Source: Acidobacteriota bacterium (GTDB lineage Bacteria > Acidobacteriota > Blastocatellia > Pyrinomonadales > Pyrinomonadaceae). From it: a stretch of 64,000 nucleotides of DNA. The position numbers were made by a program, and so were the translations under genes. Location of the stretch: the NCBI GenBank assembly GCA_019639175.1, contig JAHBSK010000005.1:186001-250000 (forward strand). The letters run 5' to 3'. The stretch's first letter is position 1. Every line of letters starts with the position of its first letter. Positions 17,551 through 26,168 of this stretch are shown here, one piece after another. Below the pieces are notes generated by a model. It had not been told where the DNA came from. It saw only the letters and a list, made by a program, of their open reading frames with translations, and did no database searches.

Positions 17551-18072
17551 TTAGACACCGCTCGCAATTATCATCAAAAGGTATATCACGAAAAAGATTA
17601 CATACCCGACGAGCGCGACGCCTCCCGTTATGGCTCCGGCAAGTGCAAAACCGCGGCCTTCATATTTATCAGGGTCCTTTTTGATTTGCGACATGGCGAT
17701 CAGGCCCGTTATCAGGGCCGCCGGCCCGAGAAACAATCCCAAATAGCAGCACCAGCCGATGGTCAGGCTGGCGACACCAAGGCCGAGCGAAAGTATGCCC
17801 AGAGTTTTGTCGCGGCTCGGTGCAAGCGGTAGCATTCCGCTCTGCTGGCCGCCGGGATAATACGGCGACGGGTTTTGATACAGAGCGGGCGGCGGGGGTT
17901 GCCAGCGTGTCTGTTCGGTTACCCGCGTCTGGTCCATCATGATGGTCGGCGGCGGGTCATCAGACATTTGTCCTGGAGCGTCTGTCAGGTGCGAAAGAAG
18001 TTCGCCGTCATTCAGGCAAAAATTTATGTCGCCGTCCGTATAGGTCTGGCCGCATCGCGGGCATCGTTTCAT
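17551..18072 (-). CDS. Zinc-ribbon-like protein with DUF4190-type membrane domain
   Basis: 173 residues. The N-terminus is MKRCPRCGQTY...FCLNDG (C4, C7, C19 and no fourth Cys). A Pro-rich linker (about 30-75) follows, then two membrane helices separated by the KKDPDKYEGRGFALAGAITGG turn typical of DUF4190. The same N-terminal module opens the next two upstream genes. Biochemical role unknown; the topology places the Cys module in the cytoplasm with a short membrane anchor. Confidence 0.7.
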   Translation of the reverse strand: MKRCPRCGQTYTDGDINFCLNDGELLSHLTDAPGQMSDDPPPTIMMDQTRVTEQTRWQPPPPALYQNPSPYYPGGQQSGMLPLAPSRDKTLGILSLGLGVASLTIGWCCYLGLFLGPAALITGLIAMSQIKKDPDKYEGRGFALAGAITGGVALVGYVIFFVIYLLMIIASGV

Positions 18073-18094
18073 GTTATATCAAATGTCCCCAAAT

Positions 18095-19042
18095 TTATTG
18101 CTGACGTATCTCAAAATCCTTGAAACCGGCACGTACGCCGCCGCCGGAATAAAGTCCGGCAACGCCGTTCTTGTATCCATAAGTGTTCGGGATGGACGTA
18201 ACAAGCTGTCCGTTTATGAACAGGTCTATCATGTTGCCCTTATGTTCCACTGAGAGCGTGTTGGCGGCCGAGCCTGTTTTGATGGCATTGGAAACTTTCC
18301 AGTTGGCGACAACGTGTTCCTTCAGTTTTTCATGGCGAACGACACGATAGCGGCGGCGTTTTGAATCTATCAGGAAAGCATAGCCTTGCTGTAAAGGCTG
18401 CGGATTGCTGTGAAAAACAAGCCCGAACCCAAGATTTGTTGTGCCGTCGTCAGGATTGCTGACCGTGAGGTTGGTTTTGGCATTCTCGGTCGAATACTGC
18501 GGCTTTGCCACCAGAACAAAGTTGTAATCGGAACGCTGTGAGGTCATGAAAAACTCGCCGCCGGAAAATTCGGTCTTTCCGTAGGTTCCGTTCGGATCGA
18601 CCCAGCCGGAAAGTTCAATTTTATCAATGTTTGTTTCCTTTATCTCTGTCGTGGTCGAATTGTCGTTCCGGTCGGACTGTCGGCGGTTGTTGTTTACATA
18701 AACATTGCCGTTGTCGTTATCCTGCATGACCGCAAAGACCAGAAAGCCGACGACGCCTCCGCCACAGAGGATCAGCCCAATGCCGAGCAGTCCGGCGATC
18801 CATAGCCATCCTTTGGACGATTTCTGTTTCGGCTGAAGTGAGTATTCGGGATTTGCGTCCCAACTGCTCTGTGCCGTGTTCCCCGAAGCCGCGCTCTGAA
18901 ACGGCGTAGTGGCCGGAGGCGACTGCATAACAACGGTCGGCGGTGGTTCACCGGTGACACGCGTCAGGACGGAACCGTCCTCCAAACAAAAATTCAGAGC
19001 ATCATCGGCATAGGTTCGCTGGCAAGCTGGACAGGTCTTCAT
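18095..19042 (-). CDS. Zinc-ribbon-like membrane protein with LamG/DUF1080-like outer domain
   Basis: 315 residues. N-terminal MKTCPACQRTY...FCLEDG (C4, C7, C19) repeats the module of its neighbours. After a Pro/Ser linker, one membrane helix (about 80-105, GWLWIAGLLGIGLILCGGGVVGFLVF) is followed by an Asn/Asp-rich stretch and a beta-rich domain of about 170 residues ending KDFEIRQ. The fold pattern (NLGFGLVFHS, YAFLIDSKRRRYRVV, LVTSIPN, GVAGLYSGGGVRAGFKDFEI) resembles concanavalin-like sugar- or laminin-G-type domains. It may be a membrane sensor linked to the kinase upstream; this is inference. Confidence 0.65.
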   Translation of the reverse strand: MKTCPACQRTYADDALNFCLEDGSVLTRVTGEPPPTVVMQSPPATTPFQSAASGNTAQSSWDANPEYSLQPKQKSSKGWLWIAGLLGIGLILCGGGVVGFLVFAVMQDNDNGNVYVNNNRRQSDRNDNSTTTEIKETNIDKIELSGWVDPNGTYGKTEFSGGEFFMTSQRSDYNFVLVAKPQYSTENAKTNLTVSNPDDGTTNLGFGLVFHSNPQPLQQGYAFLIDSKRRRYRVVRHEKLKEHVVANWKVSNAIKTGSAANTLSVEHKGNMIDLFINGQLVTSIPNTYGYKNGVAGLYSGGGVRAGFKDFEIRQQ

Positions 19043-19186
19043 TTGGTCTTATCTTAAAAACGACATGGTTCAACAGAATGTTCTCGGCATATTATAAACG
19101 ATTTACCAAAAAAACGATATTGAATGTGGAACGGTCCGAAAACCATTGAAAAAACAGGGGTTCCGCGTGATGTAAAGACGTCCGGT

Positions 19187-20800
19187 TCACGGCATGACCG
19201 AACCGCAGCGGCCGCAAAACCTGATATTTGGGGGAAAAGAGGCGTTGCATTTCAGACAGATCCGCTCGGCCTGTTGGGGATATTGCGGGCGAAGCGTGGC
19301 GGGATTTGTGGTAAATGCCGTGGCGATAGGCTGATTCATGTTCAGGCCGCAGCGGCCGCAAAAACGCGATCCGCCGACCAGAAGCGATGAGCATCGCGGA
19401 CATGGAAAACTGTTCGGGTCGTCGCCCGAACTGACCAGAACGAACGAGCGATTGCCGCAGCGTCCGCAGAATTTCACGCCCTCGGCAAACCGCGAACCGC
19501 ATTGCGAACAAGCAACGATGCCCGGCATCAGGCTGGAGCGCATCCCGTCGCTGCTGGCTCCCTGCGAAGGCGAAGGCTGGCTTCCGCCGCCGGCCCGCTG
19601 TGTGCGGAGCAGTGCCTGAATGACCTGTTCCTCGGCTTCTTCGCGAACCTCGATCACGCGTTCATCGTCGCGGTCGCCGATGTTTGATATCCGCAGGATG
19701 TGGCGTCCCGGCGGAATGCCCGTCAGAACCACGCGGCCCGAACGCCCGATGCTTCCCTTTCGTTCGTCATCAACATAGACCTCGGCCCCGGGCGGAGCCA
19801 TGATGACGAGGCGTGAACCGCCGAGCTTTCCGCCTTCGCCTATGTCCTGAATGCTCTCTTCAAGTTCCTCTATCCACTCGCCGACGGTCGCATGACGCTC
19901 TGATGCCTCTATCGCCAGCGAACGCATTATCACATTTTCCACCGATGAGGGCAGATCGGTCCGCAGCGTCGAAAGCGGCGGGGCCTTGTGCATTATCTTT
20001 TGCATCACCAGCTGCATCATGTCGCCCGCAAACGGCGTTTTTCCGCCGAGCATCAGATATGCTATCGTGCTGAGGGCGTAGATGTCCGCGCGGGCATCGA
20101 CGCCGATCTCCGGCTGCATCTGTTCAGGGGCCATGAACTCCGGCGTGCCGATGATGCCGCGTGAAGATGGCGTGGCGTTTGAGCTGATGTCCGTGACGGT
20201 CTGGCTGACGATCTTTGCCAGGCCGAAATCGCCGACCTTCACAAAACCGTCGCCCTTTCCCTTCTGCATTATGAAGATATTTGCGGGTTTGAGGTCGCGG
20301 TGCAGAATGCCGATCTCGTGAGCGGCATCGACGCCGTCGGCTATCTGACGCAGCAGGCGGACGGTGCGTTTTACGGAAAGCGTGCCTTCGCGGCGGAGCA
20401 GGCGGTGAAGCGTTTCGCCCTCGACATATTCCATCACAAGATAGAAAACGCCGTCGGCGGATTCGCCAAAATCGGTAACACTTACGGTATTTGGATGCTG
20501 GATGGACGCGGCGGCCTGTGCCTCGCGTTCAAAACGGGCGATGGCCTCGCCTTCGTGCAGGTCGTCGCTGTTCAGGATGTCCTGACGCACCGTTTTCACG
20601 GCAACGCGGCGAAGCGAGAATTTGTTGTCGTTGGCAAGATAGACCTGTCCCATCGCTCCTTTGCCAAGCCGCTTCGTCAAAAGGTAGCGGTCGGCCAGAA
20701 GCTGTGTGCCGGGCATGACAAATTTGGTCGGCGTCTCGTCCTGCGGACACACCGAAACCTCGTCAGGATAGCACTGCTCACATTTCGGACACTCTTTCAT
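19187..20800 (-). CDS. Ser/Thr protein kinase with PEGA domain and three C-terminal zinc ribbons
   Basis: 537 residues. Residues 1-25 hold the CPxC module (C4, C7, C18). The Hanks kinase follows: GKGAMGQV, Lys69, H167-R-D169, D191-F-G193, APE. A PEGA domain spans about 329-398 (APPGAEVYVDD). Three CxxC...CGRCG ribbons close the protein (C431/434/445/448, C467/470/481/484, C515/518/529/532). There is no membrane helix, unlike most PEGA kinases. It is probably the first gene of the minus-strand group 20800-16169. Targets are unknown, but the shared N-terminal module with its two neighbours suggests they interact. Confidence 0.9.
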   Translation of the reverse strand: MKECPKCEQCYPDEVSVCPQDETPTKFVMPGTQLLADRYLLTKRLGKGAMGQVYLANDNKFSLRRVAVKTVRQDILNSDDLHEGEAIARFEREAQAAASIQHPNTVSVTDFGESADGVFYLVMEYVEGETLHRLLRREGTLSVKRTVRLLRQIADGVDAAHEIGILHRDLKPANIFIMQKGKGDGFVKVGDFGLAKIVSQTVTDISSNATPSSRGIIGTPEFMAPEQMQPEIGVDARADIYALSTIAYLMLGGKTPFAGDMMQLVMQKIMHKAPPLSTLRTDLPSSVENVIMRSLAIEASERHATVGEWIEELEESIQDIGEGGKLGGSRLVIMAPPGAEVYVDDERKGSIGRSGRVVLTGIPPGRHILRISNIGDRDDERVIEVREEAEEQVIQALLRTQRAGGGSQPSPSQGASSDGMRSSLMPGIVACSQCGSRFAEGVKFCGRCGNRSFVLVSSGDDPNSFPCPRCSSLLVGGSRFCGRCGLNMNQPIATAFTTNPATLRPQYPQQAERICLKCNASFPPNIRFCGRCGSVMP

Positions 20801-21438
20801 TCAGAACCGGAAATCTCTCGCGCATTTAGGGCCTTTTGGGGGATCTCGGCCTTTTCGCCTCAGCCCTTATTATTCATTCTAAGGGATTTTCAGCAAATAT
20901 TGAACGAGATAAGGGAGTTTTTTTTGCGAATGATCCTAGCAGGCATCTCTGAACCTCGACCAACCGGTCGCCTATCTTTCGGCCAAAGGCAGAAACCCGA
21001 CCGGTAGGGAGGGTGCGCGAAAAGCTTACAAGCCGGTATGGTGGGCAGAAAGAACACACTCGCTACCGCTCGTGTTTCCGCCTTTGGACTCCAGAATCAG
21101 GACTCAAGACTCTTATTTCTGCGGCTTTGCCGCATCGCAGAGCGGTAAGGCTTTGCCTTACCGTCCGGTCTGAAAAAAAATATTTCCTCTCTGCCGAAGG
21201 CCGGTTTCTTTTCTAACAGTTGTTAGTTTCGAGTTTATAGTTATAAGTCTTTCCGAAGGTGACAGTGTCCATCCTTAATGCGGGCTTCTGCAACGCGGCA
21301 TCAGAGATGCGGGTAAGCCCGGTTAAATTGGAACGGCGTTACTGCGAAATAAGTTCGCCGCACATCATGACAGCAAGGTACTGGAATACACAATACCCTA
21401 AGACAAACTAGAGATGTTTAAAGTCTTATCGAACCTTG
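20801..21438. other. 638-bp non-coding stretch with repeat fragments
   Basis: No convincing gene is seen; short open frames here lack ribosome sites and family-like sequence. The part next to 20800 is AT-rich and probably holds the kinase promoter. It contains a 30-mer shared with 23888-23917 (at 21055-21084), heptamer-like GACTC-AAGACTC text (21087-21112) and a 19-mer (21280-21298) also found inside tatD (31929-31947). Confidence 0.6.
21055..21084. repeat. Dispersed 30-mer, copy 1 (CTACCG-CGTGTTTCCGCC type)
   Basis: Matches 23888-23917 in 28 of 30 positions; the shared core ends CGTGTTTCCGCCTT. It is followed at once by short ACTCCAG/ACTCAAG units. No coding role seen. Confidence 0.7.
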
Positions 21439-22188
21439 TCAAAAATCTAAACCTTTAATTCGGTTAAAAATGATCTTTCGTCCGTCGCGCCATTTTATCC
21501 ACCCGTATTGCGGTTGTCCGTTACCAACCCCGAAAACATATATCCAGTCTCCGTCGCATTTCAAAATTTTATGCTTTCTAATATCGACGTATGCCAGATC
21601 TTCGATCACTTTTCCGTTTGGTTTATCGTGAAAGAGCGAAACTGATTCGGTAGGGGGAAACGACCCCATGCTCACAAGCCAGTATTCCCATAAAACATTG
21701 TCCCATAGCACAGTCTTTCTCGGTACATATTTTGCTTCTCTGGTGTCCTCATCGATCTCCACTTCATACCAACTATCAGAAATTCTCACAAGTCGTAGTG
21801 CAATATCAATATTGAGAGTGTAGTCAATAAATAACGGCTTGAACTCGGATTTTTTGTTCTTGCGAAGAGAGTTTTCATCTTCGGTCAGAATGCCGAATGA
21901 ATACCACACAGACCCATCGGAGTTATAGATTGGAAGTGTAAAATTATCGAAGTAAAACTCACCTCTTACCATCTCTCGACAGCCCTGGGCCTTTACCTCG
22001 TCACACGCACTCCACCTCCAGGGAATAACCAACCCGTCTGCTTCCTTAAACTCCTCATTATTTGGTAGCGGAACAGCCTGATCCACCACTACAACCTCCT
22101 GGCTGAACGCGGCGGAGGAAAATCCCAAAAACAGACTCAACAGAAAACTAAATGTTCTTGATTCAATCTTGTGCTTAATGAATCTCAT
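21439..22188 (-). CDS. Hypothetical secreted protein
   Basis: 249 residues, not recognised. A signal peptide is likely (basic start, hydrophobic SFLLSLFLGFSSAAF, then Ser-Gln cleavage region). The mature protein is rich in aromatic and charged residues. The C-terminal third (about 165-245) has an SH3-like flavour: SVSLFHDKPNGKVIE, ILKCDGDWIYVFG and GWIKWRDG, as in bacterial SH3 domains that bind wall peptides. Codon use is more AT-rich than in neighbouring housekeeping genes. It has no close partner; the next gene is 217 bp away. Confidence 0.65.
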   Translation of the reverse strand: MRFIKHKIESRTFSFLLSLFLGFSSAAFSQEVVVVDQAVPLPNNEEFKEADGLVIPWRWSACDEVKAQGCREMVRGEFYFDNFTLPIYNSDGSVWYSFGILTEDENSLRKNKKSEFKPLFIDYTLNIDIALRLVRISDSWYEVEIDEDTREAKYVPRKTVLWDNVLWEYWLVSMGSFPPTESVSLFHDKPNGKVIEDLAYVDIRKHKILKCDGDWIYVFGVGNGQPQYGWIKWRDGRKIIFNRIKGLDF

Positions 22189-22404
22189 TCCGTTTATCGC
22201 TTACCCCTCCTTTCCAATTTGTCGGACTACCAATCCAATATACAGCTAAATACAGCTAATCCGACAAAATAAACATGATAATAGTCAAATAAATTTAAGC
22301 AATAATCTGCTTTTCAATATTCGGTTACTGCCTTTATTTGCGCTATTCCACATCATCGATCAATGCTAGTAGTAACTTACAAACCAAATATCACCAGAAA
22401 CTGG

Positions 22405-22830
22405 TCAATCTCCTACAAGAACATGTTGAGGTATTTCCACACCATCATTGTAGCTAACATTACAAATACGTTTTTCTCGGCATTGCAAATAAGCATGAGA
22501 GCCGAATGATGCATGTGGATTTATGCTTAGGGCTAAGCTCCTCAATTTCGACACAGCAAGCTGAAACACAGATACTCTTATACTTCGTTCTGGGAAGGTT
22601 ATGAAGCCGTCAGCGTCACTTAAAAAATCATGTTCAACATTTTCACCTGAACGCCAAAATTCCAAAGAATATTCTTTCCAAATCTGATCTACTTTTACAT
22701 TAGGAGCTGGATGTCCTTCACTATCAACAAGCTGAACTTTCCATTCAGGTACTACCACCACTGGGAAAAATGGTAATACCAGAACGACTAGAAATATAAT
22801 AATACTTAAATTCCTTATTGATTTACGCAT
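22405..22830 (-). CDS. Hypothetical membrane-anchored or secreted protein
   Basis: 141 residues, not recognised. An N-terminal hydrophobic segment (IIIFLVVLVLPFFPVVVV) is a signal anchor. The next part, VQLVDSEGHPAPNVKVDQIW...DADGFITFPER, has the pattern of a carboxypeptidase-regulatory-like (transthyretin-fold) domain. Three Cys lie near the C-terminus (QCREKRICN). It is AT-rich compared with the window and may be recently acquired. Confidence 0.55.
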   Translation of the reverse strand: MRKSIRNLSIIIFLVVLVLPFFPVVVVPEWKVQLVDSEGHPAPNVKVDQIWKEYSLEFWRSGENVEHDFLSDADGFITFPERSIRVSVFQLAVSKLRSLALSINPHASFGSHAYLQCREKRICNVSYNDGVEIPQHVLVGD

Positions 22831-22869
22831 TCCAACAAACTAAAGGGTTAAACAAAAGTCATCAAAACA

Positions 22870-23304
22870 TCATGGCAAAACGGATGTGCGATGTTTCCTC
22901 AACGTCAGGATGTATGTCAGCCAGATGATGGCCTGGCCGATAAAGTAAATGCCGACATTTACCCAAATTACGGAACGCTGGTTTTCCCAAACATAGATCG
23001 TTCCCTTAAGATTTCCCTGCCACGAGAGTAACATGAACGCCAGAAATGTTACGTAATGAGCAAACATCAGCCCGATGAACCACAACCTCGCCTTCTTCGT
23101 TGCCACACTTGTTGACAGATAAAGGGCGGCTAACAGAACGACCCACGAAAGCCCAAAATATGCTATCAGAGGCGACAGAAATATCCCGGTCCCCTTGCCG
23201 AAACCAACCGCCAAAAACGCCGCCGCCGCGTATAAGAAAGTATAAATAATAGCAAAGATCGTTTTCCAGTATTTCATTGCCTGTTTTTGTTGCAGCAGTT
23301 TCAT
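22870..23304 (-). CDS. Hypothetical four-helix membrane protein
   Basis: 144 residues with four hydrophobic segments (about 13-36, 40-62, 72-95 and 112-135). Not recognised. Its start overlaps the stop of the upstream gene by 4 bp (ATGA), so the two are translated together and may form one membrane complex. No catalytic motif is seen. Confidence 0.6.
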   Translation of the reverse strand: MKLLQQKQAMKYWKTIFAIIYTFLYAAAAFLAVGFGKGTGIFLSPLIAYFGLSWVVLLAALYLSTSVATKKARLWFIGLMFAHYVTFLAFMLLSWQGNLKGTIYVWENQRSVIWVNVGIYFIGQAIIWLTYILTLRKHRTSVLP

Positions 23305-23615
23305 TCACTCTGAGCCGCAGTCCTGTTTCGGGCAAACATGAACAAAGAACAAAATGCAAGATAGATCATAATATTGGCGATGGCTCCGGCAAGGCAAAGT
23401 CTGTCTATGACAGCCGTGCCGTCTGAAAATGTATGGAAGATCGTCCACGAAAAAAGCGTAACTATCAGGCTCCATGGAAGTGTTAGGACAAAAAACAGCT
23501 CCTCATTCCCGATTTGAAATGCGATGAATACGCCTGAGAGATAGATCACACAAACGACCAGATGCGGCAACAGCATCTTGAACAGCCGCCCTTCCTTTTT
23601 CCTTTTCATTTCCAT
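23301..23615 (-). CDS. Hypothetical small membrane protein
   Basis: 104 residues; basic N-terminus (MEMKRKKEGR) and three hydrophobic segments. Not recognised. It overlaps the next gene by 4 bp. It lies just downstream of the tRNA-Lys terminator. Confidence 0.55.
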   Translation of the reverse strand: MEMKRKKEGRLFKMLLPHLVVCVIYLSGVFIAFQIGNEELFFVLTLPWSLIVTLFSWTIFHTFSDGTAVIDRLCLAGAIANIMIYLAFCSLFMFARNRTAAQSE

Positions 23616-23692
23616 GTATCAGGCCATCATGACTCGCTTAATATTCCCCATTATAAGCGATTTTGTCTAACTCGTTTCATAGTCATCTTATA

Positions 23693-23739
23693 TCAAATAA
23701 AAAAAGCCCTCCATGGATAATTCCCACAGACAGCTTTTT
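23693..23739 (-). terminator. Rho-independent terminator after tRNA-Lys
   Basis: On the minus strand, AAAAAGC (23733-23739) pairs with GCTTTTT (23701-23707). An inner CTGTGG/CCATGG stem lies within, and the T-run continues beyond. It begins about 10 bp after the tRNA 3' end. Confidence 0.75.
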
Positions 23740-23748
23740 ATAATTTCC

Positions 23749-23824
23749 TGGTGGGTCGTGCTGGGCTCGAACCAGCGACCCACGGATTAAGAGTCCGTTG
23801 CTCTACCAACTGAGCTAACGACCC
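23749..23824 (-). tRNA. tRNA-Lys (anticodon CTT)
   Basis: A full cloverleaf reads on the minus strand: acceptor GGGTCGT/ACGACCC, D arm GCTC/GAGC, anticodon stem ACGGA/TCCGT with loop CTCTTAA (anticodon CTT, reading AAG), and T arm GCTGG-TTCGAGC-CCAGC. The discriminator is A, and CCA is encoded at 23749-23751. Length is 76 with CCA. Confidence 0.96.
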
Positions 23825-23887
23825 AGGAATAAGAGAGTATAGCAAGCAGATCATTGATGTGTAAAGTTCTCGGACTATCTCCGAACT

Positions 23888-23917
23888 CACACTCCCTACC
23901 GGTCGTGTTTCCGCCTT
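23888..23917. repeat. Dispersed 30-mer, copy 2
   Basis: Differs from 21055-21084 at two positions. It lies between the tRNA and the 3' end of the membrane-protein gene, ending 4 bp before that gene's stop codon. Confidence 0.7.
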
Positions 23918-23921
23918 GTTT

Positions 23922-24386
23922 CTACGACTTGCCGCTTACCGCAAAGGAATTTTTTGAGAACAGAAACATAAATAGCCTGAATATCACCATCGCGGTTATC
24001 GTCAATACTATATACATCACAGTGACAAATAACCCCCAAACGATCAACATGATCCATAGATCAGTATCCACAAGCAAACCGCGAACGAGCATATGAACCC
24101 AGGTAAGCATGGAGCCAATAACCCCGATCACGCCCAGACTGCTTATCTCCGGGCGCCTTTTTCTCATTTTTAGAAAAACGACGGCGGCGATAACATAGGG
24201 CAGTGTGTTGATCAGCACCGAACGGAAGAGTTCCGTTTGGGTTCGCTGTTCTGCGTCAGAATTCTCACCCCATAAAATCCACGCAATAAATGACTGCACA
24301 GCAACGGCCGCCAGAAGATCCACCCACCATAACGAGTTGGTGAAAAATCCTGATGAACCCGTAGAACTCGCTTGATCTGTCATCAT
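23922..24386 (-). CDS. Hypothetical four-helix membrane protein
   Basis: 154 residues, not recognised. Four hydrophobic segments (about 20-40, 57-73, 83-103 and 111-145) with a basic KMRKRRPE loop. Start could be Met1 or Met2. It follows the FHA-PrsW gene on the same strand at a distance of 144 bp containing repeats. No functional motif seen. Confidence 0.6.
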   Translation of the reverse strand: MMTDQASSTGSSGFFTNSLWWVDLLAAVAVQSFIAWILWGENSDAEQRTQTELFRSVLINTLPYVIAAVVFLKMRKRRPEISSLGVIGVIGSMLTWVHMLVRGLLVDTDLWIMLIVWGLFVTVMYIVLTITAMVIFRLFMFLFSKNSFAVSGKS

Positions 24387-24446
24387 AACGCGCGATCTTT
24401 TATTTCACACATCTTCCCTCTCCAGACCTACAACTTAGGTATAACT

Positions 24447-24533
24447 GGCTGCCCGTTCACGCAGGCGGTTCTGACATGCCGCTCCAGACTTCAGACTTCA
24501 GACTCAAGACTCCAGACTCCAGACTCCAGACTA
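24447..24533. repeat. Composite repeat: 30-mer plus CAGACTC heptamer array
   Basis: A 30-mer (24447-24476) matches 50568-50597 at 26 of 30 positions, including CAGGCGGTTCTGACA. It is followed by about seven near-perfect 7-bp units (CAGACTT/CAGACTC, 24484-24532) that run right up to and into the stop codon of the PrsW-like gene at 24531. Confidence 0.75.
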
Positions 24534-26087
24534 AACCTTGTCGCGCCAGCGCAGTACCTCTTCGCGGAGGATCGGGTTTTGCTGAAAGCTGCCGGTCTGG
24601 CCCTGGGCGGCGGTCGCGCGCTGGATGTGCCAATAGCTGAGGCCGAGGCTGCCGATGGCACGCAGATAACGGCTGCGTGCGCGTAGTTTTCCGCTAAACA
24701 GGCCGCTGAGCAGCCAGCCGGTGCTTTTGAACGCAGAAGTTGCGGTTTTCAGATGTTCTTCGGGTATCATGCCGCGGGCAACGTCAATGGCAAGCATTTC
24801 CTTTAATATCTTGTTCTGCCGCCACATGATATAGAGCGAAAATCCTATGAAAATAAGGAAGAAAGGTATTTCCAGTATCAGATAACCGAGCAGGAAGCCT
24901 TCCAGCCCGCCGAGAACCGCCATGCCGTTCCACAGAGCGTGCAGGGCGACCGAGATGAAATAACCGACCACAGGCGCCGCTATGCGAATGAACATATTGT
25001 GAGACTCTCTGGCGATGCCGCAGCCGATGCCGGTTGCCGCTGTAAACGTGACGTGAGCAAAAGGCGAAAGAACTCCGCGAAGAAAGAAAAGAATGACCAG
25101 GCCGCCAAAGCCCGAAGAACCGACCGCCCGGCCATAATAAAGAACATTCTCGACCGTCGCAAAACCCAGAGCGATAACACCGGCAAAGACAATGCCGTCC
25201 AGAACATCATCAAAATAACGCCGGAAAAATATCAAAAGAATGAGAAGACCGATGCCTTTTGAGGCTTCTTCGACTATCGGGGCGGATATGACGGCCCCGA
25301 CCACGTTGCCGATGATCGCTCCTTCCTGGCCGCCGATGCCGACCGCAACACCGATGCCGACGCCGGTATTTATGATGAACGAAACAATGACCGCGACCAA
25401 GGCTCCCCACGCAAATGCCAGAGCCAAAAGCCAGAGCGGTTCAGGATCGTATCTGTCCAGCCATATCAGCGGCAGCAGATAGAACATCGCCGGTGTAAAA
25501 GCGACAACCGCCGCTATCACCGCCGGGATCGGCCCGACGCTCAGCAGCATTATCCCGATCACGATCAGCGACAGAAAGACGACGCCGAAAATGGTGATGG
25601 CGATGCCGATGTATTTGCCGGCGGACGATGCCGGTTCCGGCTTTACCTGAATGTGGCCGAGGCCGATATTTGCGACCGAATTATGAAGATTTTCCGGCAC
25701 ATGCTCGGCAAGCGTCTCAAATTCCCTTATCTGCTGTTCGCGGAATGCCGTCGGCGTACTCACTGCTTCTGAAGAGCCGTCCGAGGCTATCTCTATGTGT
25801 GAAATGACGCCGTTGCGTCCGAACTGGACGCTGTCGCCGTTGTTCAGCTTCGCCGTTTGAACGCGGGAGCCGTTCACGATGGTCCCGTTGGTGCTGTTGT
25901 TGTCGGTGATGTAAAATCCGTCCGGTTTTGCCTCGATGAACGCGTGCTGTTTTGACGCGATGCGCTCAGACACCGGATCGAAGCGAACGCTGCAATTCTC
26001 GCCCCGGCCAATGGTCATGAAACCCGACTCCAACTCAAAAACCCGGCCCGACAACGCGCCGCCTTCGATCTTCAGCAGTAATTTCAT
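24531..26087 (-). CDS. FHA domain fused to PrsW-family intramembrane protease
   Basis: 518 residues. Residues 1-100 are an FHA domain (IGRGENC, ASKQHAF, NSTNGTIVNG). A linker of about 60 residues leads to a polytopic region with the PrsW motifs: E273-E-A-S-K, the TVEN pair (E313-N314), FAHVTF with H345, and HALWN with H383. PrsW in Bacillus subtilis cuts an anti-sigma factor inside the membrane. Here the FHA domain could bring phosphothreonine-marked substrates or couple the protease to the kinases encoded at 16-21 kb. Downstream of the last helix lies a soluble tail of about 90 residues. Confidence 0.88.
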   Translation of the reverse strand: MKLLLKIEGGALSGRVFELESGFMTIGRGENCSVRFDPVSERIASKQHAFIEAKPDGFYITDNNSTNGTIVNGSRVQTAKLNNGDSVQFGRNGVISHIEIASDGSSEAVSTPTAFREQQIREFETLAEHVPENLHNSVANIGLGHIQVKPEPASSAGKYIGIAITIFGVVFLSLIVIGIMLLSVGPIPAVIAAVVAFTPAMFYLLPLIWLDRYDPEPLWLLALAFAWGALVAVIVSFIINTGVGIGVAVGIGGQEGAIIGNVVGAVISAPIVEEASKGIGLLILLIFFRRYFDDVLDGIVFAGVIALGFATVENVLYYGRAVGSSGFGGLVILFFLRGVLSPFAHVTFTAATGIGCGIARESHNMFIRIAAPVVGYFISVALHALWNGMAVLGGLEGFLLGYLILEIPFFLIFIGFSLYIMWRQNKILKEMLAIDVARGMIPEEHLKTATSAFKSTGWLLSGLFSGKLRARSRYLRAIGSLGLSYWHIQRATAAQGQTGSFQQNPILREEVLRWRDKV

Positions 26088-26100
26088 ACAGTCATAATAG

Positions 26101-26147
26101 AAACAAAAGGCTCAAAGTCAAACTGTGACAGCAACTTTGAGCCTTTT
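26101..26147. terminator. Bidirectional rho-independent terminator
   Basis: Perfect 10-bp stem GGCTCAAAGT (26109-26118) and ACTTTGAGCC (26134-26143), 15-nt loop, T-run on both strands. On the minus strand it ends the LVIVD/FG-GAP gene before the FHA-PrsW gene. Confidence 0.85.
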
Positions 26148-26168
26148 ATGTTAACTTTGTCAGCCGCG

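Noticed and set aside
21013..21216. Small plus-strand frame in the 638-bp gap
   Set aside because: Contains the dispersed 30-mer and heptamer-like text; no ribosome site.
24484..24532. Possible CRISPR array
   Set aside because: Units are 7 bp with no spacers and no cas genes nearby; it is a tandem repeat.
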